From: Lithodes maja
Taxonomy: Eukaryota > Arthropoda > Malacostraca > Decapoda > Lithodidae
Reading direction: 5' to 3'
Length of the DNA: 64,000 bases
NCBI GenBank assembly: GCA_037953745.1
Contig: JBAKBP010003078.1
Coordinates: forward strand, 62,001-126,000
In this document: positions 52,450-62,477 of the stretch, in pieces
Numbering within the stretch: position 1 is the stretch's first letter
Layout of the letters: every line of letters begins with the position of its first letter
The notes under the pieces: generated by a model
The model's input: only the letters and a program-made list of their open reading frames with translations
The model's database searches: none
Told to the model about the DNA's origin: nothing
Program-made: the position numbers and the translations under genes

Positions 52450-52887
52450 GTGACTTCTTTTAATTTTGTTCTGGCTGTATTGTGACCATTCTAAAGTTTG
52501 ACATCAGTAATTTTAATCTACCTTTTTTAACTTGAAGTTTCTTGTATAACCTCTGCTTACTTTGTGTCTGTATGTATTTATTGTTTTTCTTTTTCTACTA
52601 TTATTATTGATAATTAAAATTAATTGTTCTTGTTAAAAAAAATACTCTTTGTTTAAATCTTGTTGCTTCTTCATATTTTGCAATTATTTTTCTTTATTAT
52701 ATTGTATCTATTTACTGTCGATAGTATCAATTGCTTGCTTTTGCAATTTCTTTAGTTTATTTGTACAATAAATGTAGGTTATTTGTAGGGTAGTCATTGA
52801 TAGGGGTCACTTGAGGCATGCTATGCTTACAGGTACCTACCCGATAGCACTATCGTTAGTGAGTGCTATTTGTATTTTGTACTATTG
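52450..52887 (+). repeat. Penelope-like 3' region, left part, split by an L2 LINE
   Basis: Reads like the reverse complement of 55290-55920 (AGTTTGACATCAGTAATTTT, AACTTGAAGTTTCTTGTATA, ACTGTCGATAGTATCAATTG, CTACCCGATAGCACTATCG). It breaks at GTACTATTG (52879-52887) and resumes at 60253 with TTAATATCTTGTCAAGTTGC. It includes an empty TTAA site at about 52631 where the copy at 55517 carries a MITE. Confidence 0.8.
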
Positions 52888-53082
52888 AACAGAACAAAGC
52901 TGTTCCTCTTGCTCAGTCTGCATATAGGAAATACCATTCAACTGAGACCTTTATGTAAGATTCAGAATGACTTGGTGGAGAACACATGCAATGGGAAGGC
53001 GTCTCTCTTGGTTTTGTTGGATCTTTCTGCGGCCTTTGATACAGTGGCCCATGACCTACTGTTAAAAGATCTGCATTCTTAC
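52888..53082 (+). pseudogene. L2 RT piece 1 (up to motif A)
   Basis: PLAQSAYRKYHSTET, a frameshift near 52950, then CKIQNDLVENTCNGKASLLV and LLDLSAAFDTVAHDLLLKDL. This is the RT region with the first catalytic Asp (AAFDTV). It ends at the poly-T of the Jockey-like insertion. Confidence 0.85.
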
Positions 53083-54305
53083 GGTTTTTTTTTTTTTTTT
53101 TTTTTTTTTTCTATGTGATTGAGGGAGGCAAAAGGCATAACTGCCTATAGCGAGTGCCTCCCCCATAGTTGAAAGAGTGACAGGGCCAAAATCAAGGGAC
53201 GTTTGAGCCAAAATGCCTGGACACACGGAGTTTGAAGCAATTTAAGTCATAGGAAGAGGGAAAGACTGATTCTGGGAGAGAGTTCCAGAGCTCAGATGTT
53301 GAGTAGAAGAAAGTTTGAGAGTAACGTTTCACTCTTGGGTTGGAGAGTTGCACAGAGTAGGGGTGGGATTGAGTTGCAAGACGGGTACCACGTGCCCTAC
53401 GTAAAGGAGGTGGTATGCACTGGGATAGCTCTGAGGAACACTGATTATTATAGTAGCGATAGAATAGCGAGAGAGATGCAACATTGCGGCGGAGAGAGAG
53501 AGATTGCAGAGAGTTGGTGAGTGGACGGGAGTTAATGATACGAAAGGCCTTCCTTTCAACTTTGTCTAGGAGAGCGGTGTGAGAGGAACCTCCCCACACA
53601 TGTGAACAATACTCAATACAAGGGCGCACTATGCCCCTGTACAGAGCAAGAAGCTGTGCAGGGGAAAAGAACCCCCTAAGGCGATTGAGCACACCCAGCT
53701 TCTGGGAGGCTGCCTTAGCAAGACTGGTAATATGGTCCTTCCAAATGAGAGCAAAAGAAAAAGAGACACCAAGAATATTGAGAGAAGATGAAGGGTTGAT
53801 TTTTGTATTGTTGAAGAATAAGGGATAGTCCGCTGGGAGATCCTGACGGGTAGATAGATGGAGAAATTGGGTTTTGGAAGCATTAAAGTTAACAAGGTTT
53901 TCTCTGCCCCAATTGGAAATAGTATTTAGATCAGAATTTAAGAGTTCTATGGCTTCATTACGTTTGTCGTTGAGGGATTGCTGGCTGGGGCGTTCTGAAA
54001 AACTAATGGAGTAGTGTAAGGTTGAGTCGTCTGCGTATGAATGGATGGGAATTAAGGTACAGTTAAGGAGATCATTTATAAAAATTAGAAAGAGAATAGG
54101 AGATAGGACAGAGCCCTGAGGAACACCGGAGTTTATAGGGTGAGGAAGTGAACAATGGCCGTCCACAACCGCAGCTATGGAACGGCCGGAAAGGAAATTA
54201 GAGACAAAGGCACAGATGGAGGGATAGAAACCGAAGGAGGGTAGTTTAGAAATTAAAGATTTATGCCAGACTCTATCGAAGGCTTTCGATATGTCTAGTG
54301 CAATA
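53083..54305 (-). pseudogene. Jockey-like LINE, RT to poly(A), inserted in L2
   Basis: Minus strand, 5'-truncated at about 54305, with a poly(A) tail (poly-T at 53083-53110). ALDISKAFDRVWHKSLISKL (motif A) is followed by SGVPQGSVLSPILFLIFIND (motif B), HSYADDSTLHYS (motif C) and a thumb with RPCIEYCSHVWGG. The C-terminus has ELWNSLPESVFPSSYDLNCF. From motif A to the stop at about 53190 the frame is open (324 codons plus about 45 upstream), so this copy is well preserved in its 3' half. It is related to the elements at 25638 and 35628 but a different subfamily. Confidence 0.88.
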
Positions 54306-54857
54306 GAAAAAGTCTATTGTTCTAGTGTTCGTGAAAGAGCACTCTTGCTCCTCAATTCATATTTATCAGATAGATTTCAGCGTGTGGTGATTGGCCATAC
54401 CATCTCTGACCAAGCCCCCCTGTTGTTTGGAGTACCTCAAGGATCGATTCTGGGACCGATCCTCTTTATAGTTTACACTAGCAGCTTGACATCCTTGCTA
54501 GATGCTCATGGTGTTGCCTATCACTTTTACGCTGATGACACTCAGTTGTATGTGAAGATAGAAAACATTAATGATACCAAGACCAAAATGGAATCTTTAT
54601 TGTCGGACATTAAGATCTGGATGGCAAAGCGGAAACTCAAACTGAATGAGAACAAAACAGAGATCATTATCATTCATGGAAATAGAAGGGGAAATGATGC
54701 TGAAAATTTAGTGACTCTGGATATGGGAGGTTCTCAACTTCGCCCAGTAAGCTCAGTGCGAAACCTTGGAGTATACTTTAACTCTAAATTGAACTATGAG
54801 AATCACATCAATCAGGTCATCAAAATTTGTAATCTCCAAATCAGAAACTTGTATTAA
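54306..54857 (+). pseudogene. L2 RT piece 2 (motifs B and C)
   Basis: CSSVRERALLLLNSYLSDRF, LFGVPQGSILGPILFIVYTS (motif B), YHFYADDTQLYVKI (catalytic YADD), MAKRKLKLNENKTEIIII and SSVRNLGVYFNSKL. It ends at NLQIRNLY, where the Penelope-like element begins. This is the typical L2 order. Confidence 0.88.
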
Positions 54858-55516
54858 TTAAAATGTAAAACTTGCAAACTAAACAAACCAAAATTGGGAC
54901 AAGGACAATATAAAGTCAAATTAAATTATCAAAATCGCTATGTGGAAACAACGCTTACTAAAATGAAAATTATTAAATAAAAGAACACAATCCACCACAT
55001 AGGGTGTACATTACTACATGAGCAAGTTAATCTGTTTCCCAAGCAAACTAATTGCACATATAACAACGCACTATCGTCACGTTAAAGGAAGTAGTCAAGT
55101 TTGGGAAGTCCGGGACGTTCTGGCAAATTTTTACTAAAGTCTGCATGAATAAAGAAACTACATGTTAAATGTCAAAATATTATTTAAAATCAAATTTGCA
55201 ACATGACAAGACATTAACAATAGTACAAAATACAAATATTGATAAGATATCTATACTATTACAAAATAATATATAAAATACAGTACAGCACTCACTAACG
55301 ATAGTGCTATCGGGTAGGTACCTGTAAGCATAGCATGCCTCAAGTGACCCCTATCAATAACTACCCTACAAATAACCTACATTTATAGCACAAATAAACT
55401 AAGGAAATCGCAAAAGTAAGCAATTGATACTATCGACAATGAATACATATAATATAAAGACAAATAATTGCAAAATATGAAGTAACAACAGATTTAAACA
55501 AAGAGTACTCTTTTAA

Positions 55517-55743
55517 CCCCTTCATACTCACATGACGCAGAGGTTGCCAGATTAGCAATACGAAATAGAGTTCTCTCACTCTTATAATTACCTCTCCAAA
55601 ATTAGTTTTCTGCCCACAGCTAACTCAAAGACAACTGCAGAGGTTGAAGTAACTAAACTAAAGGTTTCTAAATACCCCTGATAGTAACAAAGGCTTTAAA
55701 GTATCCCTAATAGGCTCAAAATTGCGTCATATGTCAGAGAGGG
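55517..55743. mobile_element. TTAA-flanked MITE, family III, in the Penelope-like 3' region
   Basis: 227 bp between TTAA at 55513-55516 and 55744-55747. Ends are CCCCTTCATACTCACATGACG and, inverted, CCCTCTCTGACATATGACG. The Penelope-like copy at 52450-52887 has an uninterrupted TTAA at the matching place. Confidence 0.85.
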
Positions 55744-55859
55744 TTAACAAGAACAATATATTTAAAAAATCATCAATATTAATATTAATATTAATAATAG
55801 AAAAAGAAAAAGATAAACAATAAATACAGACAAAAAGTAAGCAGAGGTTATACAAGAAA

Positions 55860-56165
55860 CTTCAAGTTAAAAATGCTTGATTAAAATTATTGATGTCAAA
55901 TTTTAGAATACAGTCACAATAATTTACCCTAAAAAGATTAAATTTATGGAACAATTTACTTGCCTCAAAACCTCTGTTCACTAAGAGTCTGTATAGTAAC
56001 CTAGCTCTAGCCCAAAAGTCATCTACTTTAGTGCAGATTTTACAAAATCTTATTAATTGGGAATAAAAACAATTATAAGTTATTTTACTATCGATATTTC
56101 TACTAGGGAAAGGAAAGTTTATTACGTTAAAATTAATATCATTAACTTTGTTATATACTTTAAGT
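55860..56165 (-). pseudogene. Penelope-like C-terminal domain
   Basis: KVYNKVNDINFNVINFPFPS, CFYSQLIRFCKICTKVDDFW, RARLLYRLLVNRGFEASKLF. It joins NEQCI of the RT piece in frame across the RTE insertion. The YxSQLxR...DFxxR...L...GF pattern is the usual C-terminal region of such RTs. Stops near 55862. Confidence 0.8.
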
Positions 56166-56171
56166 ATGCAC

Positions 56172-56458
56172 ACATGAAAGTGTGAAAAGGAACAACTTGA
56201 GATGGTTCGGCCATATGGAACGTATGGAAAGCGAGAGAATGACTAAGAGGGTGTACGAGAGCGAGGTGGAGGGACAGAGGGGGAGAGGTAGACCGAATAT
56301 GAGGTGGAAGGATGGAGTGAGGAACTACATGAATGAAGGCGGTGCTGGTTGGGGGGAGGGGCGTCGACTGACTGGGGACAGAGGTGCATGGGGGCGGTTC
56401 GTTCGTGGCCACCCCTTCGGGGATCACGGCGTCAGGCAATAGATAGATAGATAGATAG
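56172..56458 (+). pseudogene. RTE C-terminal fragment inserted in the Penelope-like gene
   Basis: SVKRNNLRWFGHMERMESER, KRVYESEVEGQRGRGRPNMR and DGVRNYMNEGGAGWGEGRRL, then the RTE 3' end with a GATA tail. Flanked by ATGCAC (56166-56171 and 56459-56464). 5'-truncated. Confidence 0.88.
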
Positions 56459-56464
56459 ATGCAC

Positions 56465-57425
56465 TGTTCATTAACAATCTCTATATTTATATCAAGAAAA
56501 TTTTCAACTTTATAATTTACGTTACATTGTGTGAGGGGAATAGAATTAGGGTAAATAAGTTTAGCAACTTGATTAAAATTTAACAAATTGCAAACGAGAA
56601 TATCATCAATATATCTACTATCATTACTTAACAATTTAGCAAGTGCTAATTTTTCTGGGATTTTATTTTTCTTGCTACTGTCAACTAAGTCTTTTATATA
56701 TTTAAATTCTAAAGCAAGCAAGAATAAGTCTGCAATTAAAGGGCTAGCATTTCCACCCATAGGAATTCCTATTTGTTTGAAAATGTACGGCCCGAATCTA
56801 ACATAAGCATTGAAAAGGAGAAATTTAAGGGCATCTTTAAGTTTAGTTCTATCAAAATATACAGAACTAGTGGGAGTAGAGCTAAGTGATGCATTATTAA
56901 AATATGTATAAACATTTATGAAATAATTACCATTCCTAACGAACCTGTCAAAGTGCAAATCTATAATAAAGCAAAGCTCTGAATATACTAAATCTAAAGG
57001 CAAATTGGTATACAAAGTCGAAAAGTCGAAGCTATGTACCGAGGTAACTTTCGGCATGGTATTTATTTTATCAATAACTTCTAACGAATTGTCAACACTC
57101 CAATAATAGTTAATGCCAGTTCTTCTCATGATGGTATTACAATATCGTTTATGAGTACTTTTAATGTATTTTAAGCAATTTACGACTTGTTCTGATAGTT
57201 TTAGTGGTAGCAAATTTTGCTCCGGCACTAAAGCGATATTTATAAGGTCTTTTATGAAATTTAGGTAACATGTATAATTTTGCAATGCACTTGTTCTTAT
57301 CAGAAAGTTTAATATCAAATGTTATATTTTTCTTGGTATGTTCATCGATTAAGTTATCAATATTCAGATTATTTTGAATTTCATAAACAGAATTACCGTA
57401 AATATTTGTACGTAATATGTTACCC
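56465..57425 (-). pseudogene. Penelope-like reverse transcriptase core
   Basis: From 57425: NILRTNIYGNSVYEIQNNLN, LYMLPKFHKRPYKYRFSAGA, then a frameshift at about 57200 after ATTK. The next frame continues LSEQVVNCLKYIKS, RTGINYYW, SVHSFDFSTLYTNLPLDLVY (motif A), QIGIPMGGNASPLIADLFLL (motif B) and SRYIDDILVCN (catalytic IDD). It ends FLDINIEIVNEQC, where an RTE fragment cuts it. The first 45 or so residues of the ORF beginning at 57318 are in the wrong frame. The GIPMG...SPLIAD box and RYIDD are hallmarks of Penelope-like RTs as opposed to LINE RTs. Confidence 0.85.
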
Positions 57426-57429
57426 TTAA

Positions 57430-58069
57430 CCTGACAAGCGCTAAATAGACCTAGGGGCTAGGGTAGTTATTTGTGCATTTCTAGCCTTGGATTCTGACAG
57501 AATTCGTTATATTTACAATATAGAGCATTATTTGTTTTCGGTATGCTTTTATTTTACATATATAATGTATATATGAACCTTCAAGAGTGCTAAAATAAGT
57601 GGGAAAAGCATTTGGGTGGTGAAAAACGAAGATATTGGCCACCCGGTCATAATCTCAGGCGAGAGAGAGCCACAGGCAACCCTCCTCTCTCGCTGTCTGT
57701 GAGGTAACTGAGACGAGCGGGGCGGTGTGGGCCGGTGTCTGGGTGTTGCATAACGATCTTTTCTGCAACCCACTTGTGCTACATTATCGCGGGAGAGAAA
57801 AATAACCGATAAATGATGATAATAAGAGGAAAAATAGGTGATAATTGAGGAGGGGAGGGAGGGGGGAATAAGGTGGGGAAGGAGGGGAGGGGGGTGGGTG
57901 AGATTTACATGGATGAGTACTGGAGGGGAATTATCTGACCTAGAGACAAATTCCTTTGTTTTGATAGGCCCTTTTTTTTTATGGAAGGCTTTTTTTATGG
58001 TCTTGCTTCCGTGAGGCCTATCGCGTTCCCTATAGGAAGCCTTCCGTGAGGCCTATCGCGCTTGCCGGG
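57430..58069. mobile_element. TTAA-flanked MITE, family IV, in the Penelope-like gene
   Basis: 640 bp between TTAA at 57426-57429 and 58070-58073. Ends are CCTGACAAGCGCTAAATAG and, inverted, CCCGGCAAGCGCGATAGG. Contains a G-rich stretch (57845-57900) and a tandem CTTCCGTGAGGCCTATCGCG near the right end. The Penelope-like frame reads through when it is removed. No transposase. Confidence 0.88.
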
Positions 58070-58073
58070 TTAA

Positions 58074-59517
58074 TACCTAATTCTTTTTTCATGTTTTCAA
58101 GATAAAATTTCTTGCATGTGAAGCTATAATTATTGCTGGCTTTATCTACTGTAGTGATTACAAAATGTTTATGTAAATTTATTAAATCAGCTTTAAGCTT
58201 ATTATAATTATAGTCTATAAAATCTGAAAGATTAAATTCATTTTTAAGCGAGAAAATTTTATTTCTAATTAACTAATTAATAATTTAGACCATGCTTCTA
58301 GTTCTCTCGCATCGCAGCACGCAATTTTTAACAATTTATCTTTTAATTTATTGACTGAAAAAACAATATCTTTTAAAATTATGTCCCATGTTACTTTATT
58401 ACTCCCTATTCTAAATTTAAACCCTTTACGACATAGCTCCGCTAATTTGTCGTTTGCAAAATGTTTAACTAGTTCTACATCACCTGTTAATATGTGACAT
58501 ATCGGACTATAAATGAACTTTGCTAGTGCATCACGTCTGCTAGCTGGCATATCCATGACTCTTTCACACACGCATTTATTATTATTGAAAATATCATTAT
58601 CTGAAAGATTTCCTAAATCTTTATTATAATTACAAATAATAGACCCAACAGGTCGTTCATATGAATACACTATTAATGGTTTGAAATCTTTACAACCATC
58701 TGGTAACATGGACTTAACTTTCTTTGAATTAATAAGACTGTTAACATTAATTTTGTCTAAAATTTTAGAGGAATAATTTAAAGTGGACATGACTTTATCT
58801 TTAATACGGTTATCTTTGGATTTCTTAGAATTAGCTCTAATATATCCCATAAAAGCAAAGACTATATTCTTAAATTTATTTGTGAAATTATGTTTATTGT
58901 TTAGAATATTTTCTATAAAAGGAGCAAAACTTTTCTTTTGTAGGCCTTTCAATGAATCTTTTAATTTTTTAATTCCGAAATTTCGATATAATGAATATAA
59001 ATTATTAACCCGTACAGCCCCAGCGACGCGCCTGGCGCGTCGGCGATGTATGTAACGCACAGCCCCAGCGACGCGCCTGGCGAGTCACCCTAATTTCCCC
59101 TAATTGCGCCGACCGTAACCTCAGGTGTAGCCACGCAAGAGGGCTCAGATTTGTATGGGAACTGTGTACGTATCCCACGCAACCGTGCCGATGGTTGAAA
59201 ACTCTCAAAGTCCACGTGCGTGCGCGCGAGCGCGCAATAACCTGGTTTTTTGGGATAATTGCCTTCAATTTTTTACTCTTATAAAATCCGTTTTCGGGGG
59301 CTCTGTAGGACCATTTTTTAAGCTTTTTGAGCGGTTTTTCGTGGTTTTTCCTTCATTCCTAACCCATTCGCTATTGTTTCTGGAATAAAACCATTTTTTG
59401 AAAACCGGCCGGGTTCTGGTGCGCAAACATTACAAAACTAGCCGGGGCTCCACGGGTTAACAATAATTTTAATATCAGACCTGTTTTTTTTTTTATTAAA
59501 TGTATTTAGTCTTCTAT
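58074..59517 (-). pseudogene. Penelope-like N-terminal domain (Cys/His region and DKx motif)
   Basis: Coding runs 59517-59461, skips the MITE, then 59004-58074. Visible are VNNLYSLYRNFGIKKLKDSL, a basic region, KSMLPDGCKDFKPLIVYSYE, NNNKCVCERVMDMPASRRDA, SPICHILTGDVELVKHFAND, LCRKGFKFRIGSNKVTW, a stop at about 58266, then VITTVDKASNNYSFTCKKFY. The CxC followed by HxLTGD and GxKFR pattern and the TVDKA motif upstream of RT fit invertebrate Penelope-like elements as I know them. The subgroup (Naiad-like is one thought) is a guess. The first 18 codons of the ORF that starts at 59060 come from the MITE, not from this gene. Confidence 0.7.
59009..59456. mobile_element. TTAA-flanked MITE, family II, in the Penelope-like gene
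   Basis: 448 bp between TTAA at 59005-59008 and 59457-59460. Ends are CCCGTACAGCCCCAGCGACG and, inverted, CCCGTGGAGCCCCGGCTAG, matching the element at 49725-50374. A direct repeat ACAGCCCCAGCGACGCGCCT lies at its left end. The Penelope-like frame reads through when it is removed. Confidence 0.88.
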
Positions 59518-59523
59518 TATTAA

Positions 59524-60060
59524 GTGAGACGGTTTCTTAACAAGCGCTGTCTTCTAACATTGGTTCACTCAATTGTCCTATCAGGTGTGGACTATTGTAA
59601 TGCCTTATTGGTTGGCCTTCCTAAGTACTTGCTACAAAAAGTTCAGTCCATACTAAATAGAACAGCGAGGCTCATATTTGATCTACCTCCAAGAACCCCC
59701 ACTTCTTTATATTTGATAGAGCTGCACTGGTTGCCAGTTAAAGCTAGGATAGAGTTTAAGTTGTGTCTTTTGACTTTTAAGGCATTTATGTTTGGCGAAC
59801 GTAAGTATTTTGCTGACCTCTTGAGACGCCCTTTGGCATGTTCTGGTGCGATCCTGAGAAGCAGTGATGATGTGCTGCGTCTTGAACCGGTAGCTATCCA
59901 GCAGTCCTCTTTCTCTGATCGGTCCTTTTCTTTCGTGGCTCCTAGGTTATATAATGAATTGCCTTTATCAATTAGACAGCTGAACTCCATAGACTCTTTC
60001 AAAAAACAGTTGAAACCTTTCTCTTCTGTAGGAGTTATGATCTTGCAAGTGGCACAGTGA
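59524..60060 (+). pseudogene. L2 RT piece 3 (thumb to C-terminus)
   Basis: VRRFLNKRCLLTLVHSIVLS, VDYCNALLVGLPKYLLQKVQ, LHWLPVKARIEFKLCLLTFK, SFVAPRLYNELPLSIRQ and SFKKQLKPF. It continues directly from RNLY at 54854 in L2 protein spacing. One stop (TAA) lies at the junction. Confidence 0.88.
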
Positions 60061-60252
60061 CAGGTTGTTACAGACACTAACTGCTGCCATGTTAAATAAT
60101 TGTTGTTGCTTGAACTACAGGGGAACTGCACCACACTTCTCTTGATTGTGGTGCACTGTGGTACGAGCGCTAGTGAATTCCTCTGGAAGAACTGGCGCTT
60201 GTGAGAAATAAAAGACCAGATTACTGTATTATTATTATTATTATTATTATTG

Positions 60253-60625
60253 TTAATATCTTGTCAAGTTGCAAATTTGATTTTAATAGAAGATTTTGAC
60301 ACTAATTGTAGTTTCTTTATTCATGCAGAGTTTAGTAAAATTTACCAGAACGTCTCGGACTTCCCAATTTGACTAATTCCTTGAACGTGACGATAGTGCA
60401 TTGTTATGTGTGCGATTAGTTTGCTCGGGAAACAGATTAACTTGCTTATGTAGTATTGTACACCCTATGTGGTGGATTGTATTCTTTTATCTCATAACAA
60501 AATTTTATTTAGTAAGCGTTATTTCCACATAGCGATTTTGATAAGTTATTTTGCCTTTATATTGTCTTTGTCCAAGTTTTGGTTTGTTTAGTTTGCAAGT
60601 TTTACATTTTAATTTAAACTAGGCC
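60253..60625 (+). repeat. Penelope-like 3' region, right part
   Basis: Continuation of the copy interrupted at 52887, ending GTTTGCAAGTTTTACATTTT. ATTG occurs at both edges (52884-52887 and 60249-60252) and may be a short target duplication of the L2 insertion. Confidence 0.8.
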
Positions 60626-60637
60626 TATATGATTTTA

Positions 60638-60900
60638 TTCAGTTAGCCCGAGAAGCGATAAGCCTCACGGAAGTGTCTCTATAGAGAACGCGATAAGCTT
60701 CACGGAAGCAAGACCATGTAAAAAAAACTTCCAAATGCCCCAGGGGCTCTCAAAACGAAGGAATATGGGATTAGGTGAGATAATTCCCTTCTAGTACCTC
60801 CTAACGCTCATCCACATGTGTCCCCCCCCCCTTCCCCTCTCCTCAATTATCGGCTATTTTTACTCTCATTTCCCTCATTTATCGGTTATTTTCCGCGCTA
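60638..60900. mobile_element. Truncated family IV MITE
   Basis: Begins CCCGAGAAGCGATAAGCCTCACGG and continues with GATAAGCTTCACGGAAGCAAG, a CCTCCTAACGCTCATCC stretch and TTTATCGGTTATTTTCCGCG. This is family IV (57430-58069) in reverse order. The other terminus is missing and the TTAA is degenerate. Confidence 0.65.
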
Positions 60901-61599
60901 AGTGTTCTCAGGCGGGCTCGGAGACACGGGCGAGTCATTTAAAGACCCATTAGCAGTGTGAGATCTGGCAGCCTTAAATGTAATCCTCACTTGATCAATC
61001 ACCAGGCAAGACACTACAGTACCTCGAAAGTCAACCAAGTGAGGAACACACGTTGCAGAGGATCTGCTCAAAGTCTTCAAGAATAATAAATACATTTCTA
61101 TCTATCTATGTACTCTGGCACATACCCCATTTATTATATTTTATTTATTTATTTTAATTTTTTTTTTTTTTTTTTTAGGGTGGCTGACTCGAGACAGAGC
61201 CTGAACAGAAACAAAAATCACACACATCTAGGTCACCCAAGAAAAAAACCCAGAGACCCAGGGCCATTTGGGGTACCCAGCTAAGATTCCCAGGTCCCAG
61301 ATCTGGAGAGGATCCAGTTCCCGCAGGCAGACATGCAGCATACATACATACATACATAAAATTTTAAGACTGAGTGTTCCACACATAAGTGCAGTTTCAG
61401 TCTCTTGTCCTAATGCGGAGCACCACAGTGCCCGCCCACCATGCATCCAGGCTTACCCTTCATATATACCAGCTCCCCGGGCCCGGGCCAGGCGCCTGAC
61501 GGACTATTATCTAGTCCAACTGGCGCCTGACCCCCTCTCCCAACGACCGCGTTTATACTCATCTATTCACTAGCATTCTCCATTAATTCCTATATATTA
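60901..61599. other. No recognisable gene
   Basis: Contains a short TATC microsatellite (61097-61107), a poly-T run (about 61158-61178), a CATA run (61338-61360) and a direct repeat GGCGCCTGAC at about 61490 and 61520. Possibly retroelement 3' ends, not classified. Confidence 0.4.
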
Positions 61600-61723
61600 C
61601 CACTTCTCTTGCCTGATCTATAGTCCAATGGAGGCCTTCCTACCCTTCTAACTCACATACTGTATTCTCTTTGTAAGCCTTTCATCTTCCATTTGCTTAA
61701 CATGTCCATACCAGCTTTAAATT
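61600..61723 (-). pseudogene. Degraded RTE/BovB-like C-terminal fragment
   Basis: Minus strand reads SWYGHVKQMEDERLTKRIQY, then stop-broken KGRKASIGL and IRQEKW. This is the WxGHVxxM region that also occurs in the main RTE family (RWFGHMERM) but from another subfamily. Confidence 0.6.
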
Positions 61724-61891
61724 CAAAAGATTTAAATACATGCATACAAGACAGACATGAATGCATGTTTGAGCCATGGTCACCCAAAGATATACTGTGT
61801 GGATTTACAGTCAGGTCTCGATATAAGCGGTTAATTCGTACCGTGTACATGCCGTTTATATCAAAACCGTGTTTTAGAAATAATTAATTAA

Positions 61892-62370
61892 CCCTCCGAC
61901 CCCGGCTATATATTATATATATATTCCTCGAAATCCGGGTGTTTTGGCCGAAAAACGTCTAGGCTAGGCTACCGTATATTCGTTAATCAGACTGCTTCCC
62001 GCATTCCCGCGCATCCCCAAGCGTAGCTGTGTTATTTACCTGTAAAATGGCCTTAAGTAGAGCTCTCTAAGTCAACTGGGTGAGCTGTGATGATGATTTC
62101 ATTGGAGATAACTTTATGGCCAAACCAGCCACTTTACACCACTTTTCGATACTGAACAACAACATACAGGCACACACGAACAAGCGACGCTCTCCTTCTT
62201 GTGGCCGGAGATGCGGAGCGTCGGTCCAGCCGGCTGTTGTTTACATGCGTCGGACCGACGCCTCGCACACGAAGCTCACAGGCTTTCAAGCAATGGTACA
62301 ATGTTGTACCACCCGGGTTCCTGGGGCCAAAAAAAAATGGTACACGTGTGTACCAACCGGGTTTGAAGGG
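61892..62370. mobile_element. TTAA-flanked MITE, family I
   Basis: 479 bp between TTAA at 61888-61891 and 62371-62374. Ends are CCCTCCGACCCCGGC and, inverted, CCCTTCAAACCCGG. Core strings GCCGAAAAACGTCTAGG, AGAGCTCTCTAAGTCAACTG and GTCCAGCCGGCTGTTG are shared with 24097. Confidence 0.85.
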
Positions 62371-62477
62371 TTAATTCGATCCAGCCACTTTCCCAAAGTC
62401 CCCCTTTTGACCCTTTTTGCCTACCTTCAGCCGACTTATATTACATTATACTGTACCACTAACATCATAATATATGA

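Larger units (their letters stand above)
54858..59517 (-). mobile_element. Penelope-like element inserted in L2, itself interrupted four times
   Basis: On the minus strand it is 5'-truncated at about 59517 and ends at 54858 in GTTTTACATTTTAA. TATTAA (54852-54857 and 59518-59523) may be the target duplication. Coding order: N-terminal domain, RT, C-terminal domain, 3' noncoding region. Interruptions are MITEs at 59009-59456, 57430-58069 and 55517-55743 and an RTE fragment at 56172-56458. All four junctions read through cleanly when the insert and one target copy are ignored. No GIY-YIG endonuclease is visible; it may have been in the truncated part. Confidence 0.78.
52888..60248 (+). mobile_element. 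L2-type LINE, 5'-truncated, split by two large insertions
   Basis: RT coding pieces at 52888-53082, 54306-54857 and 59524-60060 follow each other in L2 protein order. A 3' UTR (60061-60220, AAATAAAAG near its end) and an ATT-type tail (about 60228-60250) complete it. The gaps hold a Jockey-like LINE and a Penelope-like element. The L2 sits inside a Penelope-like 3' region. Confidence 0.82.

Noticed and set aside
57549..57773. 74-codon minus ORF with Arg/Pro/Ser-rich sequence
   Set aside because: It lies inside a TTAA MITE with no other sign of coding; likely chance.
61475..61560. tRNA-like or SINE head around the GGCGCCTGAC direct repeats
   Set aside because: I could not form a cloverleaf or find A and B boxes at the right spacing.
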